Shown here in pieces: positions 8,971 through 17,331 of a DNA stretch of 64,000 nucleotides. The position numbers and the translations under genes are program-made. The stretch is taken from positions 2,296,801-2,360,800 of the forward strand of contig KB906724.1 in assembly GCA_000381565.1 (NCBI GenBank), written 5' to 3'. The notes beneath the pieces were generated by a model. The model saw nothing but the letters and a program-made list of their open reading frames with translations, did not search any database and had not been told where the DNA came from. The stretch's first letter is position 1. Every line of letters starts with the position of its first letter. The DNA comes from Oxalobacteraceae bacterium AB_14. GTDB taxonomy: Bacteria; Pseudomonadota; Gammaproteobacteria; Burkholderiales; Burkholderiaceae_D.

Positions 8971-9537
8971 ATGAGAAACCTGAAATGTGTACGCGCTTTG
9001 ATGTTCTTTGTGGCGATGGCTGCCGGCGGCGCGGTCGCCGCGGCAGAGCAGCATCAGATGGTCAATGTCGCCGGGATCCAGAGTTACGATCTGCAAGGCG
9101 AGCCTGGCAATACCGTGATCGAGCTGAACTTGGGGGCGCTGTCGCAGGTCACCAGCATTGCCTGGAATTTCAACATCACCGCCTACGATCCGAGTTGGCT
9201 GGCCGACATGGAAGTGCATTTCAGCTCCAGCGCCGGCGCTGACGGCGTGGTCTTCGCGCCGAGCGACACCTGGGATTCCGGCACCGAGCATCATGAAGGC
9301 AGCGCCGACCTGGTGGACCTGGGTCTGGATTTCAAGGTGGGCGCCGACGGCAAGCTACGCCTCGAGTTCAGCGAGAACTACAAAGACCTGGGCCCTGGCG
9401 AAGCCGATGGCCAGTGGGATTCGGGCAACTTCACCGTCGGCTACGTCAGCGCTGTGCCGGAACCGTCGAGCTACGCCTTGCTGCTGCTGGGGCTGGTCGC
9501 CATCGGCGCGGTCGCGCGCCGCCGCCAGAACAGCTGA
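8971..9537 (+). CDS. PEP-CTERM sorting domain protein
   Basis: This 188-residue exported protein has an N-terminal signal peptide (RALMFFVAMAAGGAVAAA) and a C-terminal PEP-CTERM tripartite tail: VPEPSSYA, a hydrophobic helix (LLLLGLVAIGAVA), then RRRQ. Such tails direct proteins to exosortase, which processes them for the outer surface or extracellular polymer matrix. The 120-residue middle is acidic and predicted beta-rich; I recognise no named domain. It has its own terminator and lies between the flagellar export operon and the fliK-like/flagellin genes, but no functional link to the flagellum can be read from the sequence. Confidence 0.88.
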   Translation: MRNLKCVRALMFFVAMAAGGAVAAAEQHQMVNVAGIQSYDLQGEPGNTVIELNLGALSQVTSIAWNFNITAYDPSWLADMEVHFSSSAGADGVVFAPSDTWDSGTEHHEGSADLVDLGLDFKVGADGKLRLEFSENYKDLGPGEADGQWDSGNFTVGYVSAVPEPSSYALLLLGLVAIGAVARRRQNS

Positions 9538-9554
9538 GCGATATCGGCCATGCC

Positions 9555-9587
9555 AACCCGCCCGGCGCCAGCGCCCGGCGGGTTTTT
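9555..9587 (+). terminator. Rho-independent terminator after PEP-CTERM gene
   Basis: Arms AACCCGCC (9555-9562) and GGCGGGTT (9577-9584) with an additional GC-rich inner pairing, followed by TTTTT. It ends the PEP-CTERM gene and lies between it and the convergent fliK-like gene. Confidence 0.75.
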
Positions 9588-9602
9588 CACTTTCCGGGGC
9601 GC

Positions 9603-10553
9603 TCAGGCCGATTCGGAGAACAGGTCGTCCGGTGGCAGCGGCTGCGACAGCAGCACGGCCAGCTCGGCCATGGCCTTGAAGATGGCCTGGCTCAGCGCCG
9701 CCGTGTGGGCGCGGGTCGGGTGGTGGTGTTCGCCGCTGGCCGGCGGCAGTTCGCGCCGCAGCCGGCAGCGCAAGATCGTCAGGCCGCAGCGGCTGACGGT
9801 GGCCGCCAGTTGCGGCAGCATTTCACGCATGTGTTGCATGGCCGAGGTCTGGGCCGCGCCCACCTCCAGCGCCACGCCGTTGCCGGTGGCCGGCTCCATC
9901 TGGATCACCACCCGGCCCACGCCCGGCAGCATCAGCTCCAGCCGCAGCGCCACCCGCGAACGGCGGCGGCGGTTGTTGCGATCCGGTTCCTCGTCGTCCT
10001 TGACGATCACCTTCAGCACCAGGCGCTCGGCGCCCCAGGCGTACACGGCAAAGCGCCATGGTTCCATCTCGGTCACCAGCGGCAGGCCGGGGCGGCCTTC
10101 GCGCATGGCCGCCGGCGTGTGGTCGGCCATGAACAGGCTGGACGGCACATGCTGGCCGTTGGCCTGCTCCAGCCAGGCGGCGCGCTGCTCGGCATAGGTG
10201 CGCACCATGACTTGCCATGAGGCGGCCATCATTTGCGTGTCGGGCGGCTGCCAGACCAGCTGGCGCGCCAGGAAGACTTGATTGGGGCGCATCGCGGCCG
10301 GATCGGCGGCGTTCGGCACTTCGGCCAGCGCGGCGGCCAGCGCCTCGACGCCCGATTGCGGCAGCGGCAGGCCTTCCGGGCCATCGAGCAGCACGCCGAC
10401 GGCGCCGGGGCCGCTGGGCGCCAGCGGACCGACCGGATAGTCCGCATCCAACGCCAGTTCGCCGGGCGCGCGCGCAACCGGGCCTGGCGTGGTGGTCTGC
10501 CGGTCCGGGATGCCCAGCGGGCGCGCAGTTGGTCCGATGCGGTCTACAGCCAT
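9603..10553 (-). CDS. Flagellar hook-length control (FliK-like) protein
   Basis: The 316-residue product has a low-complexity Pro/Ala/Gly-rich N-terminal half and a C-terminal region that fits the FliK/Flg_hook fold (RVALRLELMLPGVGRVVIQM, then MREMLPQLAATVSRCGLTILRCRL). FliK measures hook length and triggers the FlhB specificity switch. The ATG at 10553 is taken rather than the TTG one codon earlier. The gene follows the flagellin gene and its terminator. The assignment rests on the C-terminal pattern plus context and needs a profile search. Confidence 0.65.
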   Translation of the reverse strand: MAVDRIGPTARPLGIPDRQTTTPGPVARAPGELALDADYPVGPLAPSGPGAVGVLLDGPEGLPLPQSGVEALAAALAEVPNAADPAAMRPNQVFLARQLVWQPPDTQMMAASWQVMVRTYAEQRAAWLEQANGQHVPSSLFMADHTPAAMREGRPGLPLVTEMEPWRFAVYAWGAERLVLKVIVKDDEEPDRNNRRRRSRVALRLELMLPGVGRVVIQMEPATGNGVALEVGAAQTSAMQHMREMLPQLAATVSRCGLTILRCRLRRELPPASGEHHHPTRAHTAALSQAIFKAMAELAVLLSQPLPPDDLFSESA

Positions 10554-10580
10554 CAAGCTCGCTCTCGAAAAAATCCGATG

Positions 10581-10611
10581 AAAAAAAAGCCAACCGATAC
10601 GCCGGTTGGCT
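10581..10611 (-). terminator. Rho-independent terminator after flagellin gene
   Basis: On the minus strand, perfect 8-base arms GCCAACCG and CGGTTGGC are followed by eight T (plus-strand A run 10581-10588). It lies between flagellin and the fliK-like gene, so read-through to the latter would be partial. Confidence 0.88.
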
Positions 10612-10654
10612 CCTTGTATTCCCGACCCGCGAGCCGATCAGGAAGGCGCTACGA

Positions 10655-11536
10655 TTACTGCAGCAAGGACATGACCAGCGACGAGGTGCTGTTCGACTGC
10701 TTCAGCATGGCGGTACCGGCTTGCAGCAGCATCTGGCTGGAGGTCATGTTCGACGATTCGGCGGCGAAGTCGGTATCCATGATGCGGCCGCTTGCTGCCT
10801 TGGTGTTGGTCGAGACGTTGGCCAGGTTGTTGTAGACGTGGTCCAGGCGGTTCGACACGGCGCCGAGCGAGGAGCGCACGGTCGACACGGAGTCGATCGC
10901 CGTGGCCAGCGTGTCGATGATGGTGTTGGCGGTGGCGGCGGTGCCGAATTCAGCGCCCGGACCGGCCGGGGTGGTGCCGTCGGCCGAGAACAGTGCGGTG
11001 GCCGCGCCCAGGTTGGTATGCATGGTTTGCAGGTCGGTGCTGATGTCGACGTCCATTTTTTCAGCGCTCGAGGTGCCGATCTGGAAGGTTACCGAGGCGT
11101 TGAACTTGGAGTCGGCCTTGGTGCCCAGCAGCGAGGTGCCGCCGAAGGCGGTGTTGCCGATGATGTTGGTCAATTCCTTGCCCAGCGCATCGTATTCCGA
11201 CTGCATCGCGGTGCGGTCGGAGTTGGTCGACGAACCGTCGGCCGCCTGGGTCGCCAGATCCTTCATGCGGATCAGGATGTTGGTGGTCTCGTCCAGCGCG
11301 CCTTCGCCGGTCTGCATCATCGAGATCGAATTCTGGGTGTTGCGCATGGCCACGGTCATGCCGCTGGTCTGGTATTTCAGGCGGGTGGCGATTTGCAGGC
11401 CTGCAGCATCGTCCATGGCCGAATTGACACGGAAACCGGTGCTCAGGCGGGTCTGCGAAGTCGACAACGCCATCTGGGTGCGGGAGATCGAGTTCTGTGC
11501 GGAAAGGGCCGCAGCATTAGTGTGTAGGCTCAGCAT
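10655..11536 (-). CDS. Flagellin
   Basis: This is the filament subunit. The 293-residue product has the conserved N-terminal D0/D1 helices (SLHTNAAALSAQNSISRTQ, LSTGFRVNSAMDDAAGLQIA) and the C-terminal D1/D0 helices (LDHVYNNLANVSTNTKAASG, SSQMLLQAGTAMLKQSN, ending in VMSLLQ). The central variable domain is short, as in many lateral-type flagellins. AGGAG lies 7 bases before the ATG and a sigma-28-like promoter lies about 75 bases upstream. It is one flagellin gene; whether it is fliC or lafA cannot be decided without the rest of the genome. Confidence 0.95.
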   Translation of the reverse strand: MLSLHTNAAALSAQNSISRTQMALSTSQTRLSTGFRVNSAMDDAAGLQIATRLKYQTSGMTVAMRNTQNSISMMQTGEGALDETTNILIRMKDLATQAADGSSTNSDRTAMQSEYDALGKELTNIIGNTAFGGTSLLGTKADSKFNASVTFQIGTSSAEKMDVDISTDLQTMHTNLGAATALFSADGTTPAGPGAEFGTAATANTIIDTLATAIDSVSTVRSSLGAVSNRLDHVYNNLANVSTNTKAASGRIMDTDFAAESSNMTSSQMLLQAGTAMLKQSNSTSSLVMSLLQ

Positions 11537-11608
11537 GAAATAACTCCTGGTAGGTGGATTCAGTTCGGAGCAACGGATCCTTTGTGCTCTCCCAAGTACA
11601 AGACGACC

Positions 11609-11635
11609 ATATCTGGAAGGACATTAAATGCTTTA
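11609..11635 (-). promoter_or_regulatory. Sigma-28 (FliA)-type promoter for flagellin
   Basis: Read on the minus strand, TAAA (11635-11632) is followed after exactly 15 bases by CCAGATAT (11616-11609). The FliA consensus is TAAA-N15-GCCGATAA; the match is complete at -35 and 5 of 8 at -10. It points at the flagellin ATG about 73 bases downstream. Confidence 0.65.
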
Positions 11636-11761
11636 TGGAAATTTATAAAATATTTTGTAACAGCGGCCGGTTTCCCGGCCTTGCGGCCTGTTGTTCAGCC
11701 CGCCCATCGCACGATTATGGTCCGCTTTTGTGCAGGCCGCGCAATAAATTGCGCCCGGAAT

Positions 11762-11790
11762 AAAAAAACAGCGCGCCCCCGAGGACGCGC
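11762..11790 (-). terminator. Terminator after ETF-ubiquinone oxidoreductase gene
   Basis: On the minus strand a GCGCGTCC-type stem with GGGGGCGCGC is followed by seven T (plus-strand A run 11762-11768). It follows the stop at 11817 by about 27 bases. Confidence 0.75.
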
Positions 11791-11816
11791 CGCCGCGCTT
11801 TTGTTGCTTTTTTGTC

Positions 11817-13493
11817 TTACATGTTGGGATAGTTCGGGCCGCCGCCGCCTTCCGGCGTTATCCAGACGATATTCTGGGTCGGATCCTTGATATCGCAGGT
11901 TTTGCAATGCACGCAGTTTTGCGCATTGATCTGCAGGCGGTCGGCGCCGTCGTCGGTCTTGACGAATTCGTATACGCCGGCAGGGCAGTAGCGCGCTTCC
12001 GGACCGGCGTACTGGGCCAGGTTGACGTCCACCGGCACGCTCGGATTTTTCAAGGTCAGGTGGATCGGCTGGTCTTCGGCGTGGTTGGTGTTGGAAATGA
12101 ACACCGACGACAGGCGGTCGAAGGTCAGCTTGCCGTCCGCCTTGGGATAACTGATCGGCGTGAACTGCGCGGCCGGCTTCAGGCATTCGTGGTCGGCATG
12201 GCTGTGGTGCAGCGTCCACGGCGCCTTGCCGCGCAGGATGGCCTGGTCGACATAGGTCATCACCGAACCGAGGTACAGGCCCTTGCTCAGCCATGGCTTG
12301 ACGTTGCGCGCCACCTGCAGTTCCTCGTGCAGCCAGGATTGTTCAAAAGCGGCCGGGAAGCTCGCCAGTTCGTCATGCTGGCGGCCGGCGCCCAGCGCTT
12401 CGAACGCCGATGCCGCAGCCAGCATGCCGGACTTGATGGCGGCGTGGCTGCCCTTGATGCGGCTCATGTTGAGGAAGCCGGCGTCGCAGCCGATCAGCGC
12501 GCCGCCCGGGAAGACCAGCTTGGGCAGCGATTGCAGGCCGCCGGCGGTGATCGCGCGGGCGCCGTAGGATATGCGCTTGCCGCCTTCGAAGAAGGTCTTG
12601 ATGGCCGGGTGGGTCTTGTAGCGCTGGAACTCCTCGTACGGCGACAGGTAAGGATTCTCGTAGTTCAGGCCGACCACGTAGCCGACCATGACCTGGTTGT
12701 TTTCCAGGTGGTACAGGAAGGAGCCGCCGTAGGTCTTGCTGTCGAGCGGCCAGCCGGTGGTGTGCACCACCAGGCCGGGCTGGTGCTTGGCCGGGTCGAT
12801 TTCCCACAGTTCCTTGATGCCGATGCCGTAGGATTGCGGGTCCTTGCCCTTGTTCAGGTCGTACTTGGCCATCAGCTGCTTGCCCAGATGGCCGCGCGCG
12901 CCTTCGGCGAACAGGGTGTACTTGCCGTGCAGTTCCATGCCCAGCTGGAAGTCGGAGCCGGCTTCGCCGTCGCGCTTGACGCCCATGTTGCCGGTGGCCA
13001 CGCCCTTGACGGAGCCATTGTCGTTGTACAGGATTTCGGCGGCAGGGAAGCCGGGGAAGATCTCCACACCCAGCGCCTCGGCCTGCTGGCCCAGCCAGCG
13101 CACCACGTTGCCCAGCGAGATCACGTAATTGCCGTGGTTCTCAAAACAGGCCGGCAGCAGGAAGTTGGGGGTCTTGATGGCCTTGGTTTCGGTCAGGAAC
13201 AATACGCGGTCTTCGGTGACTGCGGTGTTGAGTGGTGCGCCTTTTTCCTTCCAGTCAGGGATCAGTTCGGTCAGGGCCTTGGGGTCCATCACGGCGCCGG
13301 ACAGGATGTGGGCGCCCAGCTCGCCGCCTTTTTCCAGCACGACGACCGACACTTCCTGGCCTTTTTCGGCGGCCAGCTGCTTGATCTTGATGGCCGCCGA
13401 CAAGCCCGCAGGGCCGCCGCCGACGATCACGACGTCATACTCCATCGCGTCGCGTGGGCCGTACTGTTCTACTAGATTTTGTGGCTGTGTCAT
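11817..13493 (-). CDS. Electron transfer flavoprotein-ubiquinone oxidoreductase
   Basis: ETF-QO passes electrons from acyl-CoA and other flavin dehydrogenases through ETF into the membrane quinone pool. The 558-residue product has the N-terminal FAD site (VVIVGGGPAGLSAAI, residues about 20-35), the ETF-QO core (GGSFLYHLENNQVMVGYVVGLNY; IGCDAGFLNMSRIKG) and the C-terminal 4Fe-4S segment with cysteines CVHCKTCDIKDP and the terminal GGGGPNYPNM. Full length. It is monocistronic here, with its ETF partners not in the window. Confidence 0.97.
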   Translation of the reverse strand: MTQPQNLVEQYGPRDAMEYDVVIVGGGPAGLSAAIKIKQLAAEKGQEVSVVVLEKGGELGAHILSGAVMDPKALTELIPDWKEKGAPLNTAVTEDRVLFLTETKAIKTPNFLLPACFENHGNYVISLGNVVRWLGQQAEALGVEIFPGFPAAEILYNDNGSVKGVATGNMGVKRDGEAGSDFQLGMELHGKYTLFAEGARGHLGKQLMAKYDLNKGKDPQSYGIGIKELWEIDPAKHQPGLVVHTTGWPLDSKTYGGSFLYHLENNQVMVGYVVGLNYENPYLSPYEEFQRYKTHPAIKTFFEGGKRISYGARAITAGGLQSLPKLVFPGGALIGCDAGFLNMSRIKGSHAAIKSGMLAAASAFEALGAGRQHDELASFPAAFEQSWLHEELQVARNVKPWLSKGLYLGSVMTYVDQAILRGKAPWTLHHSHADHECLKPAAQFTPISYPKADGKLTFDRLSSVFISNTNHAEDQPIHLTLKNPSVPVDVNLAQYAGPEARYCPAGVYEFVKTDDGADRLQINAQNCVHCKTCDIKDPTQNIVWITPEGGGGPNYPNM

Positions 13494-13697
13494 GGTCTGT
13501 TCTTATAGTGGTCAAATAGGTGGAGGGAAATTTAAGCACGAGTGTGCTTCTTTTTCGCCCGGAATGCAATGTGGGCGCCATTTTGAGGGACATTATTAGA
13601 CACTGCAATCTAATACTGGCGATTTGTGTAATCATAACGATTCGACAGCCGCGCTGTCGGGGAATTCATTACACATACCAAACACTAGGAGTAGCTC

Positions 13698-14474
13698 GTG
13701 GGCATAGAAGTCAACTTTGAGGGAAAAATTGCGCTGATCACCGGCGCCTCCAGCGGTCTCGGAGCCCGGTTTGCCAAAGTGCTGGCCCAGGCCGGCGCCC
13801 AGGTGGTGCTGGCCTCGCGCCGCACCGAGCGCCTGAAGGAGCTGCGCGCCGAGATCGAGGCCGACGGCGGCGCCGCCCATGTGGTCAGCCTGGACGTGAC
13901 CGATTTCGCCAGCATCAAGTCGGCCATCGCCCATGCGGAGACCGAGGCCGGGCCGATCGACATCCTGGTCAACAATTCGGGCGTGTCGACCACCCAGCGG
14001 CTGGTCGACGTCACGCCGGAGGATTATTCCTTCGTCATGGACACCAATCTGCGCGGCGCCTTCTTCGTGGCCCAGCAGACCGCCAAGCGCATGATCGCGC
14101 GCGCCAAGGGCGATCCGAGCAAGAAGCACCGCATCATCAACATCGCCTCGGTGGCCGGCTTGCGGGTGATGCCGCAGATCGGCGTGTATTGCATGAGCAA
14201 GGCCGGCGTGGTGCAGATGACCAAGGCCATGGCGGTGGAGTGGGGCAAGTACGGCATCAACACCAACGCCATCTGCCCCGGCTATATCTCGACCGAGATC
14301 AACGAGGATTACTTCGCCAGCGAGCAGGGGCAGAAGCTGATCAACATGCTGCCGCGCAAGCGCCCGGGCAAGCCGGAAGACCTGGACGGCCTGCTGTTGC
14401 TGCTGGCCGGCGAGGACTCCAACTTCATCAACGGCGCCATCATCTCCGCCGACGACGGCATGACCGCGACGTAA
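13698..14474 (+). CDS. SDR-family NAD(P)-dependent oxidoreductase
   Basis: The 258-residue product is a classical short-chain dehydrogenase: TGASSGLG nucleotide-binding motif (residues about 15-22), NNSG (about 94), catalytic Ser in IASVAG, and Tyr/Lys in YCMSK. Start is GTG at 13698 with AGGAG eight bases upstream. The substrate cannot be read from sequence; the neighbourhood (ETF-QO, CoA transferase, 3-hydroxybutyrate dehydrogenase) would suit a 3-hydroxyacyl or ketone substrate, but this is inference. It is divergent from ETF-QO and followed by a REP-type repeat. Confidence 0.9.
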   Translation: MGIEVNFEGKIALITGASSGLGARFAKVLAQAGAQVVLASRRTERLKELRAEIEADGGAAHVVSLDVTDFASIKSAIAHAETEAGPIDILVNNSGVSTTQRLVDVTPEDYSFVMDTNLRGAFFVAQQTAKRMIARAKGDPSKKHRIINIASVAGLRVMPQIGVYCMSKAGVVQMTKAMAVEWGKYGINTNAICPGYISTEINEDYFASEQGQKLINMLPRKRPGKPEDLDGLLLLLAGEDSNFINGAIISADDGMTAT

Positions 14475-14480
14475 GACGCG

Positions 14481-14558
14481 GTCGTTCCCGCGCAGGCGGG
14501 AACCCATGCCGAGCTGGAAGGGATGCTGAGTATGGATTCCCGCCTGCGCGGGAATGAC
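14481..14558. repeat. Paired inverted REP-like element, copy 1
   Basis: Two imperfect palindromes face each other: GTTCCCGCGCAGGCGGGAAC at the left and ATTCCCGCCTGCGCGGGAAT at the right, joined by a variable spacer containing CCATGC and a GCTGAGTATGG-type end. The element lies between the convergent SDR and PAS-LuxR genes. The same 78-79 base architecture recurs at 31324 and 59120. Confidence 0.85.
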
Positions 14559-14563
14559 GCGGG

Positions 14564-15124
14564 TCAGAGCTGCAGGCCGACCAGCTTGTGCACCAGTTCC
14601 GACGAGGTGGCGGCCGAGAATTTGCGCATCAGCTTGGCGCGGTGCATTTCCACCGTGCGCGGGCTGAGGTCGATCTGGCGGGCGATGGTCTTGCTGGTCT
14701 TGCCCTCGACCAGCAGCGCGGCGATTTCGCGTTCGCGCGGGGTCAGCTCCGCCGTCACCGGGCGTTTTTCGCTGACATCCTCGAAGGTCCAGATGCCGGG
14801 CCCGAGCGGCTCGGACGCCTTCATCGAATGGCCGGTGACGTGGCACCAGAACAGCTCGCCGTCGGCGCGGCGCATGATGCGCTCGTCCGAATAGCGGCCC
14901 CTGGCGTTCATGATGGGGATGATGCGGTCGCCGGTGCGCAGGAATTCGTCCATGGTCGGGTACAGCACCAGGAAGGACTGGCCTTGCAGCTGCCCGCGCG
15001 CATAGCCGAACATCGCGGCCAGCGCCTCGTTGCAGGACTGGATGACGCGGTTCTCCGAAATGCACATGCCGACCGGCGCGTGCAGGAAGATGGATTCGTA
15101 ATCGATGACCGGAGCAGTGTTCAT
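14564..15124 (-). CDS. PAS domain-containing LuxR-type transcriptional regulator
   Basis: The 186-residue product combines an N-terminal PAS domain (residues about 5-115; ISENRVIQSCNEALAAMFGY, DGELFWCHVTG) with a C-terminal LuxR/GerE helix-turn-helix (LTPREREIAALLVEGKTSKT, IDLSPRTVEMHRAKLMRKF). It has no receiver domain, so it probably senses a small ligand or redox signal directly. It is divergent from scoAB with 129 bases between start codons, which makes scoAB a likely target; this is inferred from position. Confidence 0.9.
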   Translation of the reverse strand: MNTAPVIDYESIFLHAPVGMCISENRVIQSCNEALAAMFGYARGQLQGQSFLVLYPTMDEFLRTGDRIIPIMNARGRYSDERIMRRADGELFWCHVTGHSMKASEPLGPGIWTFEDVSEKRPVTAELTPREREIAALLVEGKTSKTIARQIDLSPRTVEMHRAKLMRKFSAATSSELVHKLVGLQL

Positions 15125-15253
15125 GTGTGGGGGCGGCAGGTAGTTCTACGGTATTGTGCTTTTGATTTGCGTATTCTATGCTGAGACGCCTCGTCGCTAG
15201 CGCATTTAATAATGTTAGCAACGGATTCAGCAACACACCATAAAGGGACACCC

Positions 15254-15967
15254 ATGAATAAAATCTATCCTGACGCCGCCGCCGCGCTGGCGGGCGTCGT
15301 ACAAGACGGGCAAACCATCGCGGTCGGCGGCTTCGGCCTGTGCGGCATCCCCGAGGCGCTGATCGGCGCGCTGCGCGATTCCGGCGTCACCGGCCTGACC
15401 GCGATCTCCAACAACGCCGGCGTCGACGGCTTCGGCCTCGGCCAGCTGCTGGAAACCCGCCAGATCAAGAAGATGATCGCCTCCTACGTGGGTGAAAACA
15501 AGGAGTTCGCGCGCCAGTACCTGGCCGGCGAGCTGGAACTGGAATTCACGCCGCAAGGCACGCTGGCCGAGAAGCTGCGCGCCGGCGGCGCCGGCATTCC
15601 GGCCTTCTTCACCAAGACCGGCGTCGGCACCATCGTCGCCGACGGCAAGGAAATCCGCGAGTTCGACGGCGAGCAATACGTGATGGAGCGCAGCCTGGTG
15701 GCCGACGTCGCGCTGGTCAAGGCCTGGAAGGCCGACAAGGCCGGCAACCTGGTGTTCCGCAAGACCGCCCGCAACTTCAACCCGAACGCCGCGATGGCCG
15801 GCAAGATCACCATCGTCGAAGTCGAGCAGCTGGTGGAGATCGGCGAGATCGACCCGGACGCCGTGCACCTGCCGAGCATCTTCGTGCACCGCATCGTGCT
15901 CAACGCCACGCCGGAAAAACGCATCGAGCAGCGCACCGTGCGCGCTACACAGAACATCGGAGACTAA
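15254..15967 (+). CDS. scoA: 3-oxoacid CoA-transferase, subunit A
   Basis: Subunit A of succinyl-CoA:3-ketoacid CoA transferase, which activates acetoacetate with CoA from succinyl-CoA. The 237-residue product carries the class I CoA-transferase signature ([58 protein letters not shown]). The ATG at 15254 has AAAGGGA upstream; an upstream in-frame ATG at 15212 lacks a site. scoB follows after 5 bases. Confidence 0.95.
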   Translation: MNKIYPDAAAALAGVVQDGQTIAVGGFGLCGIPEALIGALRDSGVTGLTAISNNAGVDGFGLGQLLETRQIKKMIASYVGENKEFARQYLAGELELEFTPQGTLAEKLRAGGAGIPAFFTKTGVGTIVADGKEIREFDGEQYVMERSLVADVALVKAWKADKAGNLVFRKTARNFNPNAAMAGKITIVEVEQLVEIGEIDPDAVHLPSIFVHRIVLNATPEKRIEQRTVRATQNIGD

Positions 15968-15972
15968 ATATC

Positions 15973-16623
15973 ATGGCATGGACTCGTGACGAAATGGCCG
16001 CGCGCGCGGCGAAGGAATTGCAGGACGGTTACTACGTCAACCTCGGCATCGGCTTGCCGACGCTGGTGGCGAACTACGTCCCGCCAGGCATGGAAGTGTT
16101 CCTGCAATCGGAGAACGGCTTGCTGGGCATCGGCCCGTTCCCGACCGAAGATGAAATCGACGCCGACCTGATCAACGCCGGCAAGCAGACCGTGACGGCG
16201 CTGCCGGGCGCGGCCTACTTCAGTTCGGCCGACTCGTTCGGCATGATCCGCGGCGGCAAGATCAACCTGGCGATCCTGGGCGCGATGCAGGTGTCGGAGC
16301 AGGGCGACCTGGCCAACTGGATGATCCCGGGCAAAATGGTCAAGGGCATGGGCGGCGCGATGGACCTGGTTGCCGGCGTCAAGAAAGTGGTGGTGCTGAT
16401 GGAGCACGTCGCCACCGCCAAGGATGGTTCGACCTCGCACAAGCTGCTGAAGCAATGCGACCTGCCGCTGACCGGTGTCGGCGTGGTCGACCTGGTCATC
16501 ACCGACCTGGGCGTGATGGAAGTGAGCGCCAAGGGTTTGAGGGTGACCGAGCTGGCGCCCGGCGTCAGCAAGGAACAGATCCAGTCCGCCACCGGCGTTG
16601 AACTGGATATGTCGGCCGTGTAA
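15973..16623 (+). CDS. scoB: 3-oxoacid CoA-transferase, subunit B
   Basis: Subunit B carries the catalytic glutamate, seen in [10 protein letters not shown] (residues about 46-55), which forms the covalent CoA thioester. Other family marks are [13 protein letters not shown] near the N-terminus and [27 protein letters not shown]. The 216-residue length is normal. With scoA and the nearby bdhA it forms a route from 3-hydroxybutyrate to acetoacetyl-CoA. Confidence 0.96.
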   Translation: MAWTRDEMAARAAKELQDGYYVNLGIGLPTLVANYVPPGMEVFLQSENGLLGIGPFPTEDEIDADLINAGKQTVTALPGAAYFSSADSFGMIRGGKINLAILGAMQVSEQGDLANWMIPGKMVKGMGGAMDLVAGVKKVVVLMEHVATAKDGSTSHKLLKQCDLPLTGVGVVDLVITDLGVMEVSAKGLRVTELAPGVSKEQIQSATGVELDMSAV

Positions 16624-16643
16624 TCGGGCGGGCGGCAAGGCAA

Positions 16644-16668
16644 AGGCACGCCGAGGCGTGCCTTTTTT
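16644..16668 (+). terminator. Rho-independent terminator after scoB
   Basis: Perfect 8-base arms AGGCACGC and GCGTGCCT with a CGAG loop are followed by six T. Its T run touches the stop codon of the convergent PEP-CTERM gene. Confidence 0.9.
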
Positions 16669-17206
16669 ACGCCTGCTTGCGGCGGCGGGCGACGGTGCCC
16701 ACCAGGGCCAGGCCGCCCAGCAGCATGCCGTAGGTGGCCGGTTCCGGCACGGCGCTGACGTTCCAGCGGGTGATGGCATACGGTGTTCCGTCCGGGTCGT
16801 CGCCGTTGGCGGCGGCCGCCGAATAATAGGAGAACACGTCGGTCGCGGCGCCGGTGTAGGCGGCCGATATCACAGTGTGGTGCGGGGTGTCGCCCAGGAA
16901 CAGATCGGCGTCGGCGAACAGGAACTGGTTGGCCTTGCCGTCGAACGACAGCACCGCATTGTGGCTAAGGTAACCGTTGCTGATGCCGAAGGCATAAAAA
17001 GGATCGCTGCCGAAGGCCGCGCCGTTGAGTTTGACCGTGATATTGCTCAGGCCGGTGATCAGGTTGCCGTTGGCGCTACCGTCAAAGGTGCCGCTGACGA
17101 CGTCGTTGTTCAGGAAGACATAGGAAAACTGGTAGCTGGCGGCGTGCGCTGCGGCGCTGGCAAGCAGCAGGCTGGCGCAGGCCAGGTGATGGAATATCTT
17201 GTTCAT
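16667..17206 (-). CDS. PEP-CTERM sorting domain protein
   Basis: The 179-residue exported protein has a signal peptide (IFHHLACASLLLASAAAHA) and a PEP-CTERM tail (VPEPATYG, hydrophobic MLLGGLALVGTVA, then RRRKQA). The ATG at 17206 has AGGA nine bases upstream; the in-frame ATG at 17242 does not. The middle is beta-rich and Asn/Gly/Asp-rich (FSYVFLNNDVVSGTFDG) and resembles short PEP-CTERM proteins of related bacteria in style, but no specific function is visible. It is a second PEP-CTERM gene in the window; its middle region is not similar to that of the one at 8971. Confidence 0.88.
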   Translation of the reverse strand: MNKIFHHLACASLLLASAAAHAASYQFSYVFLNNDVVSGTFDGSANGNLITGLSNITVKLNGAAFGSDPFYAFGISNGYLSHNAVLSFDGKANQFLFADADLFLGDTPHHTVISAAYTGAATDVFSYYSAAAANGDDPDGTPYAITRWNVSAVPEPATYGMLLGGLALVGTVARRRKQA

Positions 17207-17271
17207 AGAGTAATTCCTGTTAATAAAAGGACATTTTCTCACGGATTATTCGAATGTCAATAAGTTGTGGC

Positions 17272-17311
17272 AAAAAAAAAGTCCCGCGGGCTGGCTGGCA
17301 GCGCGCGGGAC
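17272..17311 (-). terminator. Rho-independent terminator after dctA
   Basis: On the minus strand GTCCCGCG-type arms (17304-17311 with 17281-17288) are followed by nine T. It lies 20 bases after the dctA stop. Confidence 0.85.
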
Positions 17312-17331
17312 GTACGAGGCTGGAGGCTTGC

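Noticed and set aside
13632..15251. A 539-codon minus-strand frame running through the SDR gene, repeat and PAS-LuxR gene
   Set aside because: It contains the translated REP repeat (the familiar VIPAQAGI-type read-through) and shadows two real genes in other frames.
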